Counted from the first letter of the stretch, positions 28,828-38,122 are shown. The stretch: DNA of 64,000 nt from Solibacillus sp. FSL H8-0538 (GCF_038003525.1 NZ_JBBOPI010000001.1:1293001-1357000), one strand, 5' to 3'. Notes: generated by a model not told the origin, from the letters alone. Numbers and translations: made by a program.

Positions 28828-29625
28828 ATGACAATCAAAGTAGCAATTGCCGGTGCACGAGGAAAAATGGGTATAGAAGCAGTACATACAGTTATTAAGC
28901 GTGAGGGCATGGAGCTAGTCGCTATACTGGACTACAAGCAAGTAGGACAAACATTGGCAGATCTTGATATCTTCCCGGAAAATTACAAGGTTCCAATTTA
29001 CACTGATTTTTGTGCATTAGTAGAAGAAACAAAACCAGATGTACTCGTAGATTTAACGAATCCGCATGCGGTTTATGAACATACAAAGCAAGCATTAGTT
29101 CATAATGTTCGCCCAGTTATAGGAACAACGGGTTTTACAGATGAGCAGTTAGTAGAATTAAAAGAACTCGCGGCATCTAAAAAAATGGGTTGCATTATTG
29201 CTCCAAATTTTGCAATTGGTGCGATTTTAATGATGAAGTTTGCACGTGAAGCGGCAAAGTATTTACCGAACGTTGAAATTATCGAAATGCATCATGATAA
29301 TAAACTAGATGCGCCGTCTGGAACTGGTTTAAAAACAGCGCAAATGATTGCGGAAGTTCGTGACCCAAAAGGCCAAGGTCATCCGAACGAAAAAGAAATG
29401 ATGCAAGGCGCGCGTGGAGCAGAGTTTGAAGGTATGCATATTCACTCTGTCCGTCTTCCAGGACTCGTTGCACATCAACAAGTATTATTTGGCGGTGAAG
29501 GGCAGTTGCTAACAATTCGTCATGATTCGTTCAACCGTGAATCATTTATGAGCGGCGTAACATTCTGTATCGAAAGAGTACTGGATATGGAAGATTTAGT
29601 ATATGGCTTGGAAAATATCATATAA
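28828..29625 (+). CDS. dapB: 4-hydroxy-tetrahydrodipicolinate reductase
   Basis: DapB reduces hydroxytetrahydrodipicolinate in the lysine/diaminopimelate pathway, which also feeds dipicolinate for spores. It has the GARGKMG nucleotide motif at the N terminus, GTTGFT and the catalytic [14 protein letters not shown] signature. I use ATG 28828, giving 265 residues; a longer open frame overlaps ypjD and has no suitable start signal. It belongs to the ypjD-dapB-mgsA unit. Confidence 0.96.
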   Translation: MTIKVAIAGARGKMGIEAVHTVIKREGMELVAILDYKQVGQTLADLDIFPENYKVPIYTDFCALVEETKPDVLVDLTNPHAVYEHTKQALVHNVRPVIGTTGFTDEQLVELKELAASKKMGCIIAPNFAIGAILMMKFAREAAKYLPNVEIIEMHHDNKLDAPSGTGLKTAQMIAEVRDPKGQGHPNEKEMMQGARGAEFEGMHIHSVRLPGLVAHQQVLFGGEGQLLTIRHDSFNRESFMSGVTFCIERVLDMEDLVYGLENII

Positions 29626-29642
29626 TAGAAGGAATGAATAAT

Positions 29643-30047
29643 ATGAAAATTGCTTTAATTGCACACGACCGAAAAAAAGATAATTTAATTCAGTTTGCCA
29701 TCGCATACCGTGATATTTTAGCTGAGCATGATCTGTATGCTACAGGCACAACAGGCTTATTAATTAGTGAGGAAACGGGTTTAACGATTACGCGTTTTCG
29801 TTCGGGTCCACTAGGGGGCGACCAACAAATTGGTGCAATGATTGCAAATGATGATATGGATATGGTGTTTTTCTTCCGTGACCCGTTAACGGCCCAGCCA
29901 CATGAACCGGATGTTGCAGCGCTTGTTCGTTTATGTGATTTATATCATATCCCGCTCGCAACGAATATGGGAACAGCGGAAATTTTATTAAAAGGCTTAA
30001 AAGAAGGATTTGTTGATTGGAGAATTATTCAAGAGCGACGCCAGTAA
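29643..30047 (+). CDS. mgsA: Methylglyoxal synthase
   Basis: MgsA converts dihydroxyacetone phosphate to methylglyoxal. The phosphate-binding GTTG and the active-site stretch [15 protein letters not shown] are intact. ATG 29643 has GAAGGA nine bases upstream; the earlier ATG 29634 touches that site. The product has 134 residues. In B. subtilis bshB1 and bshA come next; here a 177-base gap without a bshB1 reading frame leads to bshA. Confidence 0.95.
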   Translation: MKIALIAHDRKKDNLIQFAIAYRDILAEHDLYATGTTGLLISEETGLTITRFRSGPLGGDQQIGAMIANDDMDMVFFFRDPLTAQPHEPDVAALVRLCDLYHIPLATNMGTAEILLKGLKEGFVDWRIIQERRQ

Positions 30048-30105
30048 ATTTAATAGTTGGCGCTGTTATATTACATTGTTGTTCTTCAAATGTTTCCATA
30101 AGTAG

Positions 30106-30157
30106 ATGGATTCACCTTCGCGCCTATCGCAAAAACGAGCAGCTAGGGCGAATCCAT
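30106..30157. promoter_or_regulatory. Inverted repeat in the mgsA-bshA gap
   Basis: ATGGATTC at 30106-30113 and GAATCCAT at 30150-30157 form 8-bp arms. An inner TTCGCGCC can pair with GGGCGAA as an alternative. No T tract follows, so it is not a typical terminator. Its role is unknown. Confidence 0.35.
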
Positions 30158-30224
30158 GGCAGTAAAAAATCAACAATTAGAAATAGCAGCGTCAAACATA
30201 GAAATGGCAAAAGAAAGGGTGAAG

Positions 30225-31367
30225 ATGCGGATGCGAAAACTTAAGATTGGTATAACATGTTACCCAACAGTTGGCGGTTCAGGTGTAATTGCAACAGAGC
30301 TTGGCAAAATGCTTGCAGAACGTGGGCATGAAATACATTTCATTACGTCGAGCGTACCTTTTAGATTAAATAAAATATATCCGAACGTCTTTTTCCATGA
30401 AGTCGAAGTGAACAATTACTCAGTATTTCAATATCCACCGTATGATATTGCGCTTGCTAGTAAAATGGCGGATGTTATTCAAGATGAGCAACTAGATGTT
30501 TTGCATGTGCATTATGCAATCCCACATGCGGTGTGTGCTGTACTGGCTCGCGAGATGAGCGGTGAGAAAGTCGGCATTGTAACGACATTACATGGTACAG
30601 ATATATCAGTTTTAGGGGAGGATTCTACGCTTGCACAAGCAATTAAATATGGTATTAACCGTTCCGATTGCGTAACGGCAGTGTCCGATTCCTTAAAGAA
30701 GCAAACGTATGAGTTGATTGACACAACGAAGGAAATTGAAACCATTTATAATTTCGTCGATGGCAATGTGTTCAAGCCGCTCGATCCAGGTAATTTGAAG
30801 GAACAATTCGGTATCCCCAAAGAAGAGCGTGTCATTATTCACGTCTCGAACTTCCGCAAAATAAAAAATCTGCCGGACGTTGTAAATTCTTTCGTGAAAA
30901 TTCGTGACGTCATGCCAGTGAAACTTTTATTAGTAGGCGACGGACCGGAGAAGCAGCGAATAATGGATTTAGTAAAAGCCACTCCTTACAAGCAGGATGT
31001 ATTATTTTTAGGGAAGCAGGAAAATATCGCGGAGCTGTTTGCGATTAGTGACTTAAAACTTCTACTTTCCGAAAAAGAGTCATTTGGGCTGGTGTTACTG
31101 GAAGCAATGGCATGCGGAGTCCCAGGTATAGGAACTGCAATCGGTGGCATTCCAGAAGTAATCGATCATGATGAAAATGGCTATTTAGTAGAGCTAGGAG
31201 ATACAGATGCTGTGGCTCATTATGCGATCGAACTACTGAGTGATGAAGCTAAACTACTTCGTTTCCGTCAAGCAGCAATAAATGCTGTTCAACAAAAGTT
31301 CCACTCCGAAAAAGTAATTCTCCAATACGAACAATTATATGAACGACTGGCGGCTGTAAAATTATGA
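30225..31367 (+). CDS. bshA: Bacillithiol synthesis glycosyltransferase BshA
   Basis: BshA joins N-acetylglucosamine to L-malate, the first step of bacillithiol synthesis. It is a GT4 enzyme with KIGITCYPTVGGSGVIATELGK at the start, HVSNFRK, LLVGDGPEK and LLSEKESFGLVLLEAMACGVP. AGAAAGG at 30212-30218 favours ATG 30225; ATG 30231 matches the B. subtilis start (MRKLKIG). An in-frame ATG at 30156 would add 23 residues preceded by AGGG and cannot be excluded. The stop overlaps cca by four bases. bshB1, normally just upstream, is missing. Confidence 0.95.
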   Translation: MRMRKLKIGITCYPTVGGSGVIATELGKMLAERGHEIHFITSSVPFRLNKIYPNVFFHEVEVNNYSVFQYPPYDIALASKMADVIQDEQLDVLHVHYAIPHAVCAVLAREMSGEKVGIVTTLHGTDISVLGEDSTLAQAIKYGINRSDCVTAVSDSLKKQTYELIDTTKEIETIYNFVDGNVFKPLDPGNLKEQFGIPKEERVIIHVSNFRKIKNLPDVVNSFVKIRDVMPVKLLLVGDGPEKQRIMDLVKATPYKQDVLFLGKQENIAELFAISDLKLLLSEKESFGLVLLEAMACGVPGIGTAIGGIPEVIDHDENGYLVELGDTDAVAHYAIELLSDEAKLLRFRQAAINAVQQKFHSEKVILQYEQLYERLAAVKL

Positions 31368-32539
31368 ATACGAAGAACTGGCAGGCAGCAATGCAGGTCA
31401 TTGAAAAAATAGAACAAGCTGGTTTTGAGGCAGTTGTAGTTGGCGGTGCGGTACGTGATCTGTATTTACAAAAGGCAAGTCATGATGTAGATGTAGCAAC
31501 AAGTGCACTACCAACAGAAGTGAAGGCGCTATTTTCAACTACGATTGATGTCGGCATTGAACATGGCACCGTCCTTGTTACGGACATGGTCGAGCCCATT
31601 GAAGTAACGACATATCGCACAGATGGAACGTATGTAGATCATCGTCGTCCGGATGCTGTACAATTTGTTCGCACATTGAAAGATGATTTACAGCGCCGTG
31701 ATTTCACGATGAATGCAATGGCCCTTACACGTACGAATGAGCTGATTGACTTATATGGTGGTAAAGCAGATATTGATGCGAAAATGATTCGTGCAGTTGG
31801 CGACCCCGTGCTTCGTTTTCAAGAGGATGCACTACGAATGCTACGAGCTGTCCGCTTTAGTGCGCAGCTCGGTTTTGCCATTGAAGAAGCGACAATGATG
31901 GCAATCAAGCAGCATGCAGCAACGATTCAGTATGTTGCGATGGAGCGAATCCATGCTGAGCTATCGAAAATTTGGACAGGTAAGTATGTGGCAATTGGTC
32001 TCGCTTCACTAGAGCAGTCGGAGCTAGCAAGCTTTTTACCAGGTCAATTTAAGGCCTCGCAATGGGCAGACTTTCAAACTGAGGACCGCATTGTCGGCTG
32101 GGCGTATTTATGTGTATTAAATGCCGATTTCGACGCACAGCTATTAACGGTTTATAAATGCTCCAATAAAGATAAAGCCTTTGTTAAGCAAGTTCTACAG
32201 GCATATAAAGCGCTTGAGGCAGGGTGGCAGCCGGTACATTATTTCCGATATGAACTTTATGCACTACAAACGGCATACCGCTTTGCACAGTGGCAACAAG
32301 GAGAGCAAACCGTTTCTTTTGAAGAAATCGAACAAAATAAATTAGCTCTACCAATTCAGCAAACGTCAGAACTTGCAGTATCAGGTCATGATTTTATGCA
32401 ATGGACAAGTAAAAAGAGAGGTCCTTGGTTAAAACAGGTACTAAATGATGCCCTACAAGCCGTACTAAACGGGGAAGTAGCCAATGATCCACAACAGTTA
32501 AAGGAATGGTTAATAAATGCGTTTAACGATGAAGGATGA
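31364..32539 (+). CDS. cca: CCA tRNA nucleotidyltransferase
   Basis: The enzyme adds or repairs the CCA end of tRNAs. The class II nucleotidyltransferase head is clear: GGAVRDLYL, the metal aspartates in HDVDVATSA, and RRDFTMNAMAL. The 391-residue length fits Bacillus Cca. It overlaps bshA by four bases and birA by 23 bases, so bshA-cca-birA are tightly coupled as in B. subtilis. Confidence 0.96.
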   Translation: MNTKNWQAAMQVIEKIEQAGFEAVVVGGAVRDLYLQKASHDVDVATSALPTEVKALFSTTIDVGIEHGTVLVTDMVEPIEVTTYRTDGTYVDHRRPDAVQFVRTLKDDLQRRDFTMNAMALTRTNELIDLYGGKADIDAKMIRAVGDPVLRFQEDALRMLRAVRFSAQLGFAIEEATMMAIKQHAATIQYVAMERIHAELSKIWTGKYVAIGLASLEQSELASFLPGQFKASQWADFQTEDRIVGWAYLCVLNADFDAQLLTVYKCSNKDKAFVKQVLQAYKALEAGWQPVHYFRYELYALQTAYRFAQWQQGEQTVSFEEIEQNKLALPIQQTSELAVSGHDFMQWTSKKRGPWLKQVLNDALQAVLNGEVANDPQQLKEWLINAFNDEG

Positions 32540-33503
32540 GCTTTTACAACGGTTTTTACAAGCAAAGGGTTCACCTATTTCTGGTCAGCAGCTCGCTGAT
32601 GATTTTCAAGTTTCACGTACTGCGATTTGGAAGCATCTACAGGCATTGCAGCAGGACGGGTACACATTTGAAACCGTGAAGAAAAAAGGTTATAAGCTAG
32701 TAGATGTGCCAGATGTTGTTGACGTAGCCCAGTTGAAAGCACAGTTAACGACGGAGCGTTTTGGACAAACAGTGCACTATTTTGAGGAAGTACAATCTAC
32801 GCAATTAATTGCCCATGATTTAGTTCGCGCGGGTGCTCCGGACGGGACGGTCGTGCTAGCAGAGTTTCAAACGGCTGGACGTGGTCGCATGATGCGTGAG
32901 TGGAATTCGAGTGCAGGTAAAGGGATTTGGATGACGGTCATCATTCGTCCCGATGTGTTACCACACCAAGCCCCACAGTTTACACTCGTAACAGCAGTAG
33001 CGGTCATACACGCCATGAAGGCACAGTTCAAAAACTTTACACCAGAAATAAAATGGCCGAATGATATTTTAATTAATGGCCGCAAATGTACAGGTATTTT
33101 AACAGAAATGGTTTCCGAGACAGACCGCATACAAGCGCTACTCATTGGAATCGGCATTAATGTTAATCAACAAATGAGTGATTTTCCAGACGAGCTACAA
33201 TCGATTGCGACGTCGATTGCAATTGAAGAGGGCGAGAAAATTGACCGTGCACAGTTTGTTGCGAATGTACTAGAATTTCTAGAGCAATATAGCGATCATT
33301 ACATAAAGCACGGTTTTGGTTTAATTAAAGAATTATGGGAAAATGCTTCCGGTACAATCGGCAAGCAAGTGAAGGCGACGACGCTTCGTGAAGTTGTTGA
33401 AGGAGTAGCGGTCGGGATTACGGAAGATGGTGTTTTAGAAATCCGTTTGCCGAATGGAGAAATTCAAGGTATTTATTCAGCCGATATTGAAATAAAAAAA
33501 TAA
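32517..33503 (+). CDS. birA: Biotin protein ligase/biotin repressor
   Basis: BirA biotinylates acyl carriers and, with its N-terminal helix-turn-helix (about 4-60, SGQQLADDFQVSRTAIWKHL), represses biotin genes. The ligase part has GRGRMMREW, KWPNDILINGRK and GIGINVNQ. ATG 32517 with AAGGAATGG upstream gives 328 residues; it lies inside the end of cca. The next gene is panB after a 328-base regulatory gap. Confidence 0.96.
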   Translation: MRLTMKDELLQRFLQAKGSPISGQQLADDFQVSRTAIWKHLQALQQDGYTFETVKKKGYKLVDVPDVVDVAQLKAQLTTERFGQTVHYFEEVQSTQLIAHDLVRAGAPDGTVVLAEFQTAGRGRMMREWNSSAGKGIWMTVIIRPDVLPHQAPQFTLVTAVAVIHAMKAQFKNFTPEIKWPNDILINGRKCTGILTEMVSETDRIQALLIGIGINVNQQMSDFPDELQSIATSIAIEEGEKIDRAQFVANVLEFLEQYSDHYIKHGFGLIKELWENASGTIGKQVKATTLREVVEGVAVGITEDGVLEIRLPNGEIQGIYSADIEIKK

Positions 33504-33545
33504 TGTTACGAAAATGATTTACTGTACGTTTTCTTCCAAACTTGT

Positions 33546-33551
33546 TATAGT
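33546..33551 (+). promoter_or_regulatory. -10 element upstream of the panBCD leader
   Basis: TATAGT at 33546-33551 would place the transcription start near 33558, immediately before the first leader hairpin. The -35 match is poor. Confidence 0.4.
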
Positions 33552-33558
33552 AGCCGTA

Positions 33559-33641
33559 GGACAGTATCAACTGTGAACTGTACCTTTTGTAATACAAACT
33601 ACAACAACATATCTGCCTTGATCTTATATGACAGGGACGGA
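33559..33641 (+). ncRNA. Tandem pan-motif hairpins in the panBCD leader
   Basis: Two hairpins share one plan. Hairpin 1 (33559-33584) pairs GGACAGT with ACTGT-A-CC, leaving a bulged A. Hairpin 2 (33612-33641) pairs TCTGCCTTG with CAGGG-A-CGGA, again with a bulged A two to four pairs from the base. Both loops have 11 bases and read ATC...TGA. The pan RNA motif is known as hairpins with bulged adenosines, often in tandem, upstream of pantothenate genes in Firmicutes. Position and structure fit, and a terminator follows at 33680, so attenuation of panBCD is a reasonable inference. The ligand is not known. Confidence 0.72.
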
Positions 33642-33679
33642 AGAAAACACGCGTTTAAACCTATCTTCACGTATGACGC

Positions 33680-33718
33680 TACCCTTCTGTCTAATTTTAG
33701 ATAGAAGGGTATTTTTTT
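33680..33718 (+). terminator. Terminator/attenuator before panB
   Basis: TACCCTTCT at 33680-33688 pairs with 33703-33711, extended by an inner TCTAA/TTAGA stem, and is followed by seven T's. It lies between the pan hairpins and panB, so readthrough must be allowed for pan expression from the upstream start. Confidence 0.85.
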
Positions 33719-33752
33719 GTGTATAGAAAAGTACAACATTCCTATATACAAA

Positions 33753-33803
33753 AGAAAGGACATCAACTCGCACTATAGTGGTGCGAAATGTGTCTTTCTA
33801 ATG
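33753..33803. repeat. Dispersed hairpin repeat D, copy 2
   Basis: It begins GGACATCAACTCGCAC and ends TGTCTTTCTAATG, matching the family at 45704 and 50635. The stem CGCAC/GTGCG is shorter than in the other copies. It lies between the attenuator and panB. Bases 33719-33752 hold nothing else that I recognise. Confidence 0.6.
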
Positions 33804-33831
33804 TTTTCTTCTTAAAAAGAGGAGGAGCGTA

Positions 33832-34668
33832 ATGAAAACAACTAGTGATTTTCTCAAAATGAAGAAGCAGGACGAAAAAATTGTCATGATTACTGCCTAT
33901 GATTATCCAAGCGCAAAATTTTCAGAAGATGCCGGTGTCGACATGATTTTAGTAGGCGATTCTCTTGGCATGGTCGTGCTCGGCTATGATTCAACAATGC
34001 CAGTAACAGTGGAGGATATGGTGCATCATAGTAAAGCCGTTCGCCGCGGCGCACCAACTACATTTATTGTGGTGGACATGCCATTTGGTTCTTATCATGG
34101 TAATATAAATGACACTTTAAAGACAGCGGTTCACATGATGCAAGCGACGAATGCCAATGCGCTAAAAGTAGAGGGCGCGGGTGAAGTAGTCGACGTTATT
34201 AAAAAGCTTACGAATGCTGGAATTCCAGTCGTAGCACACCTTGGTTTATTGCCGCAATCAGCTGGCGTACTTGGGGGCTATAAAGTACAGGGCAAAACAG
34301 CGGAGCAGGCTGTACAACTAATTGAGGATGCGAAAGCATGTGAAGAGGCGGGTGCGTGTGCAGTCGTTTTAGAATGTATTCCATACCAGCTAACAGAGGC
34401 CGTTTCTCGCGTGTTAACAATTCCTACAATCGGTATTGGAGCAGGAGTTGAAGCAGATGGACAAGTACTTGTATTCCATGATTTATTACAATATGGCAAG
34501 CATCATATCCCGAAATTTGTTAAAGGCTTTGCAGAGGTAGGGATTGAAATAGAGCGTGGCATTAACGGTTATACAAAGGCAGTGAAGGCAGGCACATTCC
34601 CTAGTGATCCACACCGTTTTACAATGAATGATACTCAGTTGAATCAATTATACGGAGGCGTCAATTAA
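33832..34668 (+). CDS. panB: 3-methyl-2-oxobutanoate hydroxymethyltransferase
   Basis: PanB makes ketopantoate from ketoisovalerate and methylene-tetrahydrofolate. Signatures are [21 protein letters not shown], the metal and substrate region PFGSYHG and the catalytic glutamate in VVLECIPY. It has 278 residues and GAGGAG before ATG 33832. panC begins directly after its stop. It heads the panBCD operon under the pan-type leader. Confidence 0.97.
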   Translation: MKTTSDFLKMKKQDEKIVMITAYDYPSAKFSEDAGVDMILVGDSLGMVVLGYDSTMPVTVEDMVHHSKAVRRGAPTTFIVVDMPFGSYHGNINDTLKTAVHMMQATNANALKVEGAGEVVDVIKKLTNAGIPVVAHLGLLPQSAGVLGGYKVQGKTAEQAVQLIEDAKACEEAGACAVVLECIPYQLTEAVSRVLTIPTIGIGAGVEADGQVLVFHDLLQYGKHHIPKFVKGFAEVGIEIERGINGYTKAVKAGTFPSDPHRFTMNDTQLNQLYGGVN

Positions 34669-35532
34669 ATGAAGGTAGTCCACACAATAGCTGAATTAAA
34701 AGAACTCGTATCAGCGGCGAAAATAGCAGGGAAATCAATTGGTTTTGTGCCAACAATGGGTTATTTACACGAAGGTCACTTAGCATTAGCTACCAATGCA
34801 AGCAGGGAAAATGACATTGTGGTGATGAGCATTTTTGTCAACCCAACACAGTTTGGACCAACTGAAGATTTCAGCTCGTACCCACGTGATTTACCGCATG
34901 ATACTGCACTTGCAGAAACAGTGGGCGTAGATATCATTTTTGCACCGAGTGTCGAGGAAATGTACCCAACTGACGGTGGTATATACATTCGTGCAGGAAG
35001 GCAAGCTGAAATTTTATGCGGCGCTACACGTCCAGGGCATTTTGACGGCGTACTGCAAGTTGTAGCAAAGCTCTTTAATTTAGTCCAGCCAAACTATGCG
35101 TATTTTGGACAAAAGGATGCACAGCAAGTAGCGATTATTCAAACGATGGTACGTGACTACAACTTCCCACTAGAGCTACGCATTGTACCGATTGTGCGCG
35201 AAGAGGACGGCTTAGCAAAATCAAGCCGCAACGTCTATTTATCAGCACAGGACCGTACAGAAGCACCGGCTATTCACGCCGCACTACGCTTAGCTCATGA
35301 CCAGATGTTAAAAACAGGGAATGTGGGACAGGCGGTGGCGATCGCATCAGCGTATATTGAAGAACATACATCAGGCAGTATTGACTACTTGCAGCTTTTA
35401 TCCTATCCAGATTTAAGTGCTATTAATGACAAAACGGAACAAGTGCTACTAGCGACTGCAGTTTATATTGGCAAAACACGTTTAATTGATAATGTCATCT
35501 TTTCATTAAAAGGGGAAAAAGCATATGTTTAG
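34669..35532 (+). CDS. panC: Pantothenate synthetase
   Basis: PanC joins pantoate and beta-alanine with ATP. It shows the nucleotidyl-transferase motif [32 protein letters not shown] and the KSSRN motif in [12 protein letters not shown]. Its 287 residues fit the family. The start ATG 34669 immediately follows the panB stop, and the 3' end overlaps panD by eight bases, showing a compact operon. Confidence 0.97.
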   Translation: MKVVHTIAELKELVSAAKIAGKSIGFVPTMGYLHEGHLALATNASRENDIVVMSIFVNPTQFGPTEDFSSYPRDLPHDTALAETVGVDIIFAPSVEEMYPTDGGIYIRAGRQAEILCGATRPGHFDGVLQVVAKLFNLVQPNYAYFGQKDAQQVAIIQTMVRDYNFPLELRIVPIVREEDGLAKSSRNVYLSAQDRTEAPAIHAALRLAHDQMLKTGNVGQAVAIASAYIEEHTSGSIDYLQLLSYPDLSAINDKTEQVLLATAVYIGKTRLIDNVIFSLKGEKAYV

Positions 35533-35908
35533 AATGATGATGAATAGTAAAATCCACCGCGCGCAAGTAACGCAAGCAGATTTAAATTATGTTGGTTCAA
35601 TTACAATTGATGCAGATTTACTAGATGCAGTAGGGATGCTCCCAAATGAAAAAGTGCATATTGTTAATAATAACAACGGCGCACGCTTTGAGACGTATAT
35701 TATTGCAGGAGAGCGCGGTTCAGGTGTGATTTGTGTAAACGGTGCAGCAGCCCGCCTTGTACAAAAGGGCGATATTGTCATTATTATTTCTTACGTCTAT
35801 GTAGACAACAATGAAGTAGCCGACCATCAGCCAACCGTAGCAATTATGGGCGAAAATAATACGATTAAAGATATTATCAGCTACGAGCCAGAAGCAACAG
35901 TTATGTAA
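35525..35908 (+). CDS. panD: Aspartate 1-decarboxylase proenzyme
   Basis: PanD makes beta-alanine from aspartate. It is a self-processing pyruvoyl enzyme: the cleavage site is the Gly-Ser bond within NYVGSITID (S26 here), which yields the pyruvoyl group. [13 protein letters not shown] and [15 protein letters not shown] are typical. ATG 35525, with GGGGA upstream, gives 127 residues, the B. subtilis length. A bidirectional terminator follows. Confidence 0.97.
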   Translation: MFRMMMNSKIHRAQVTQADLNYVGSITIDADLLDAVGMLPNEKVHIVNNNNGARFETYIIAGERGSGVICVNGAAARLVQKGDIVIIISYVYVDNNEVADHQPTVAIMGENNTIKDIISYEPEATVM

Positions 35909-35909
35909 A

Positions 35910-35953
35910 AAAAAAGCCGAATTCAGCAGCTTAACGACTGAATTCGGCTTTTC
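35910..35953. terminator. Bidirectional terminator between panD and the ABC operon
   Basis: A 12-bp stem (35915-35926 with 35938-35949), with a run of A on the left and TTTT on the right, serves panD on the plus strand and the convergent permease gene on the minus strand. Confidence 0.88.
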
Positions 35954-35959
35954 TAATTG

Positions 35960-36655
35960 TTATGCTGGAATCGCGGGTACTTTTCGTAAGCTGCTCGCAA
36001 TTAGGACATAAAAAATGATGCTAATCAAAATGAGAAATGTAATGAAGGAAATAAATGTTAAATCATTGAAAACAGTTAGTAGAGATTCATACAAATCAAA
36101 AATGACAGTTGCAATTGGTACGAAAACGAGACAGCCAATGTACGAATAGCCGCCGATTGTCCCAAATCTGTAAAACATCATGTTAATGAATAGTCCGAAC
36201 ATTAACGCATTTATTAGCAATACGGCATCTAGTAAAAAGGTTTGCATGAACGGGTGTTCTACATTGAAAAGTAAAATAGGATGGATTAATATCGCATTTT
36301 TAATGTTAAGTGAGCTGGATAATAATGTGATTCCTTCGTGGAATAAACCAATAATTAAAGCACCAACAATACTCCATGTTACAAAAAACAATCCAATAAT
36401 CGCAATATATTGTACTCGATTCACACCAAGTTTTAAAAAATAGGGCATCGTTTTGTTTATCAGTTTAGAAGCCATAATGGAGTAAAAAATATAAACGGGA
36501 ATAGAAATTGATAATAAGAAATGAATATTTTCACTGAACGCATGGTTTAAAAAGAAAGACAATAAAACAATGCTAGTGATAATGCTCCAGAAAATGATGT
36601 TTTGTTTTTTATAGCTAAGAAATAGAACATAAAAACTTCCCTTTACTATATTCAT
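35960..36655 (-). CDS. ABC-2-like membrane protein, YtrC/YtrD type
   Basis: A 231-residue protein with about six hydrophobic helices and few charged loops, the expected permease partner of the ATPase encoded just upstream, whose stop overlaps its ATG by four bases. With the GntR gene it forms a three-gene operon resembling the B. subtilis ytr operon, which responds to cell-wall antibiotics. Sequence alone does not show what is moved. Confidence 0.78.
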   Translation of the reverse strand: MNIVKGSFYVLFLSYKKQNIIFWSIITSIVLLSFFLNHAFSENIHFLLSISIPVYIFYSIMASKLINKTMPYFLKLGVNRVQYIAIIGLFFVTWSIVGALIIGLFHEGITLLSSSLNIKNAILIHPILLFNVEHPFMQTFLLDAVLLINALMFGLFINMMFYRFGTIGGYSYIGCLVFVPIATVIFDLYESLLTVFNDLTFISFITFLILISIIFYVLIASSLRKVPAIPA

Positions 36656-37518
36656 ACATACAAACCTTCCTTCTGCTGTTTACTTAAATACACTAGCATG
36701 TCGTGCAATGAAACATTTTCGAATTTTAAGTCTGTTTGTTCAATGGATTGCCCGTTTAAATAAATGATTGCTGTCAATTCATTCATAAATGTGTGTTTAT
36801 AAATGACTTCGAAAGGTTCGATCACTTTTTCCACGTTTTGAGGTGCACCCTTTACGGCAATAACATAGTCATTCCACTCATCAAAGTTCTTTTGCAATAG
36901 CAATTTTCCTTCTTGCATAATGAGTACTTCATCAAATAAATTGCTTGCTTCATCAATTAAATGCGTGGATAAAATAAAAAGTCGAGGATATTTAGCCTGC
37001 TGACTAATCAAAAGGTCATAAAATAAACTTCTTGCAGCTACATCTAGACCAATATATGGTTCGTCAAAAATTGTAATGGATGTATTACTCGCAAAACCAG
37101 TAATGATACCTAGAGCCGAAACCATTCCTTTTGAAAGATTTTTAATTTTATCCTTTTTGTTTAGAGCGAAAAGCTGAATGAGCTCTAATGCTAGCTCCGC
37201 ATCCCAATTTGGATAAAAGAAGCTACTAGCCTTTAAACTTTGCCCTATCGTCAATTCCTCCTGGAAGTTTCCAGTTTCCGCAACAAAGCATATATCCTTT
37301 AAAATACGTGAATTATTAAAGACGTTTTTGCCATTAACAAGGATCTCCCCATTTGTAGCAGGAATGAGCCCAGCTAGTAAATTTAAAAATGTAGTTTTTC
37401 CGGCACCATTATGGCCTAAGAAACCGATAATTTTTGGACCTTCAATTTTAAAGGAAATATTTTTTAATGCTCGCTTTTCCTTGTAAGACATACTCACATT
37501 TCTCGTTTCGATTATCAT
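36652..37518 (-). CDS. ABC transporter ATPase, YtrB type
   Basis: A 288-residue ATP-binding subunit with Walker A GHNGAGKTT, a signature LSKGMV (degenerate from LSGGQ), Walker B TIFDEPYIGLD and the H-loop STHL. The C-terminal 70 residues form an extra domain typical of YtrB-like subunits. The degenerate signature is normal for this subfamily. It starts three bases after the GntR gene ends and overlaps the permease gene. It probably acts as exporter or membrane-stress sensor; the substrate is unknown. Confidence 0.88.
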   Translation of the reverse strand: MIIETRNVSMSYKEKRALKNISFKIEGPKIIGFLGHNGAGKTTFLNLLAGLIPATNGEILVNGKNVFNNSRILKDICFVAETGNFQEELTIGQSLKASSFFYPNWDAELALELIQLFALNKKDKIKNLSKGMVSALGIITGFASNTSITIFDEPYIGLDVAARSLFYDLLISQQAKYPRLFILSTHLIDEASNLFDEVLIMQEGKLLLQKNFDEWNDYVIAVKGAPQNVEKVIEPFEVIYKHTFMNELTAIIYLNGQSIEQTDLKFENVSLHDMLVYLSKQQKEGLYV

Positions 37519-37521
37519 ACG

Positions 37522-37881
37522 TTATCCCCTTCGTAACATATTGTTTAATTCTTCTTCCGAGATGCCAAGTCTAGTTGCTTCATTTTTCAATGGTTCAATG
37601 TAGTTAAAGAAAAAACTTTCTTTTCTCTCCTCGATCAAAATAGAGCGAGCGTCAGCACTGACAAACATACCAACACCTCGTTTTTTGTAAATTATGCCTT
37701 TATCTACTAATTCATTAACCCCTTTGCCTGCAGTAGCAGGGTTTATCTGATATTCCTTGGCAAATTCATTCGTTGACGGGATACGATCTTCAGGCATTAA
37801 TATTTCATCCAAAATAGCATCCTCAATACGCTCTCGAATTTGCTGGAAAATGGGCTTTTCATTGCTGAGCGATTGATTCAC
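37522..37881 (-). CDS. GntR-family repressor, YtrA subfamily
   Basis: A 119-residue regulator with a winged helix (about 10-75, with IPSTNEFAKEYQINPATAGKGVNEL) and a short C-terminal dimerisation helix pair, as in the YtrA subfamily. GTG 37881 follows AGGAGGTG with a five-base spacer. It heads the ABC operon and has an inverted repeat in its own promoter region (37903-37924), so self-repression is likely. The inducer is not evident. Confidence 0.9.
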   Translation of the reverse strand: MNQSLSNEKPIFQQIRERIEDAILDEILMPEDRIPSTNEFAKEYQINPATAGKGVNELVDKGIIYKKRGVGMFVSADARSILIEERKESFFFNYIEPLKNEATRLGISEEELNNMLRRG

Positions 37882-37902
37882 AATACACCTCCTAGTTATT
37901 TG

Positions 37903-37924
37903 GTTAGTTGGTTGTGTAACTAAC
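37903..37924. promoter_or_regulatory. Probable operator of the GntR-ABC operon
   Basis: GTTAGTT and AACTAAC form perfect 7-bp arms with an 8-base spacer, just downstream of the promoter elements on the minus strand. YtrA-type GntR proteins bind such dyads. Confidence 0.6.
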
Positions 37925-37951
37925 TGTATAACTATTTCGTTTTTTCGTCAA
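37923..37951 (-). promoter_or_regulatory. Promoter of the GntR-ABC operon
   Basis: On the minus strand TTGACG (37946-37951) is followed, 15 to 17 bases on, by TATACA or TACAGT. The operator dyad overlaps the -10 end and initial transcribed bases. Confidence 0.55.
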
Positions 37952-38122
37952 CTATTTTTTGATAATATTTCCATTAGTGGTATTTGATCCTCGGGATAAA
38001 AAACCTTTATTTTACATTTTTCTGCGTAGTTTTTCTAAGATATATTTTTCCTTATGCGCCCAACTAAGTCAGTGATATATACTAAAACAGGCAACAGATG
38101 ATTAGAATAAGGGAGTGTTTTT

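Noticed and set aside
30017-30244. A 75-codon frame between mgsA and bshA as a possible bshB1 replacement.
   Set aside because: It overlaps mgsA and bshA in other frames, has no ribosome binding site and shows no deacetylase motif.
37960-38122. Cobalamin riboswitch upstream of cobT.
   Set aside because: The gap lacks the B12-box type conserved sequence and is too short and AT-rich.
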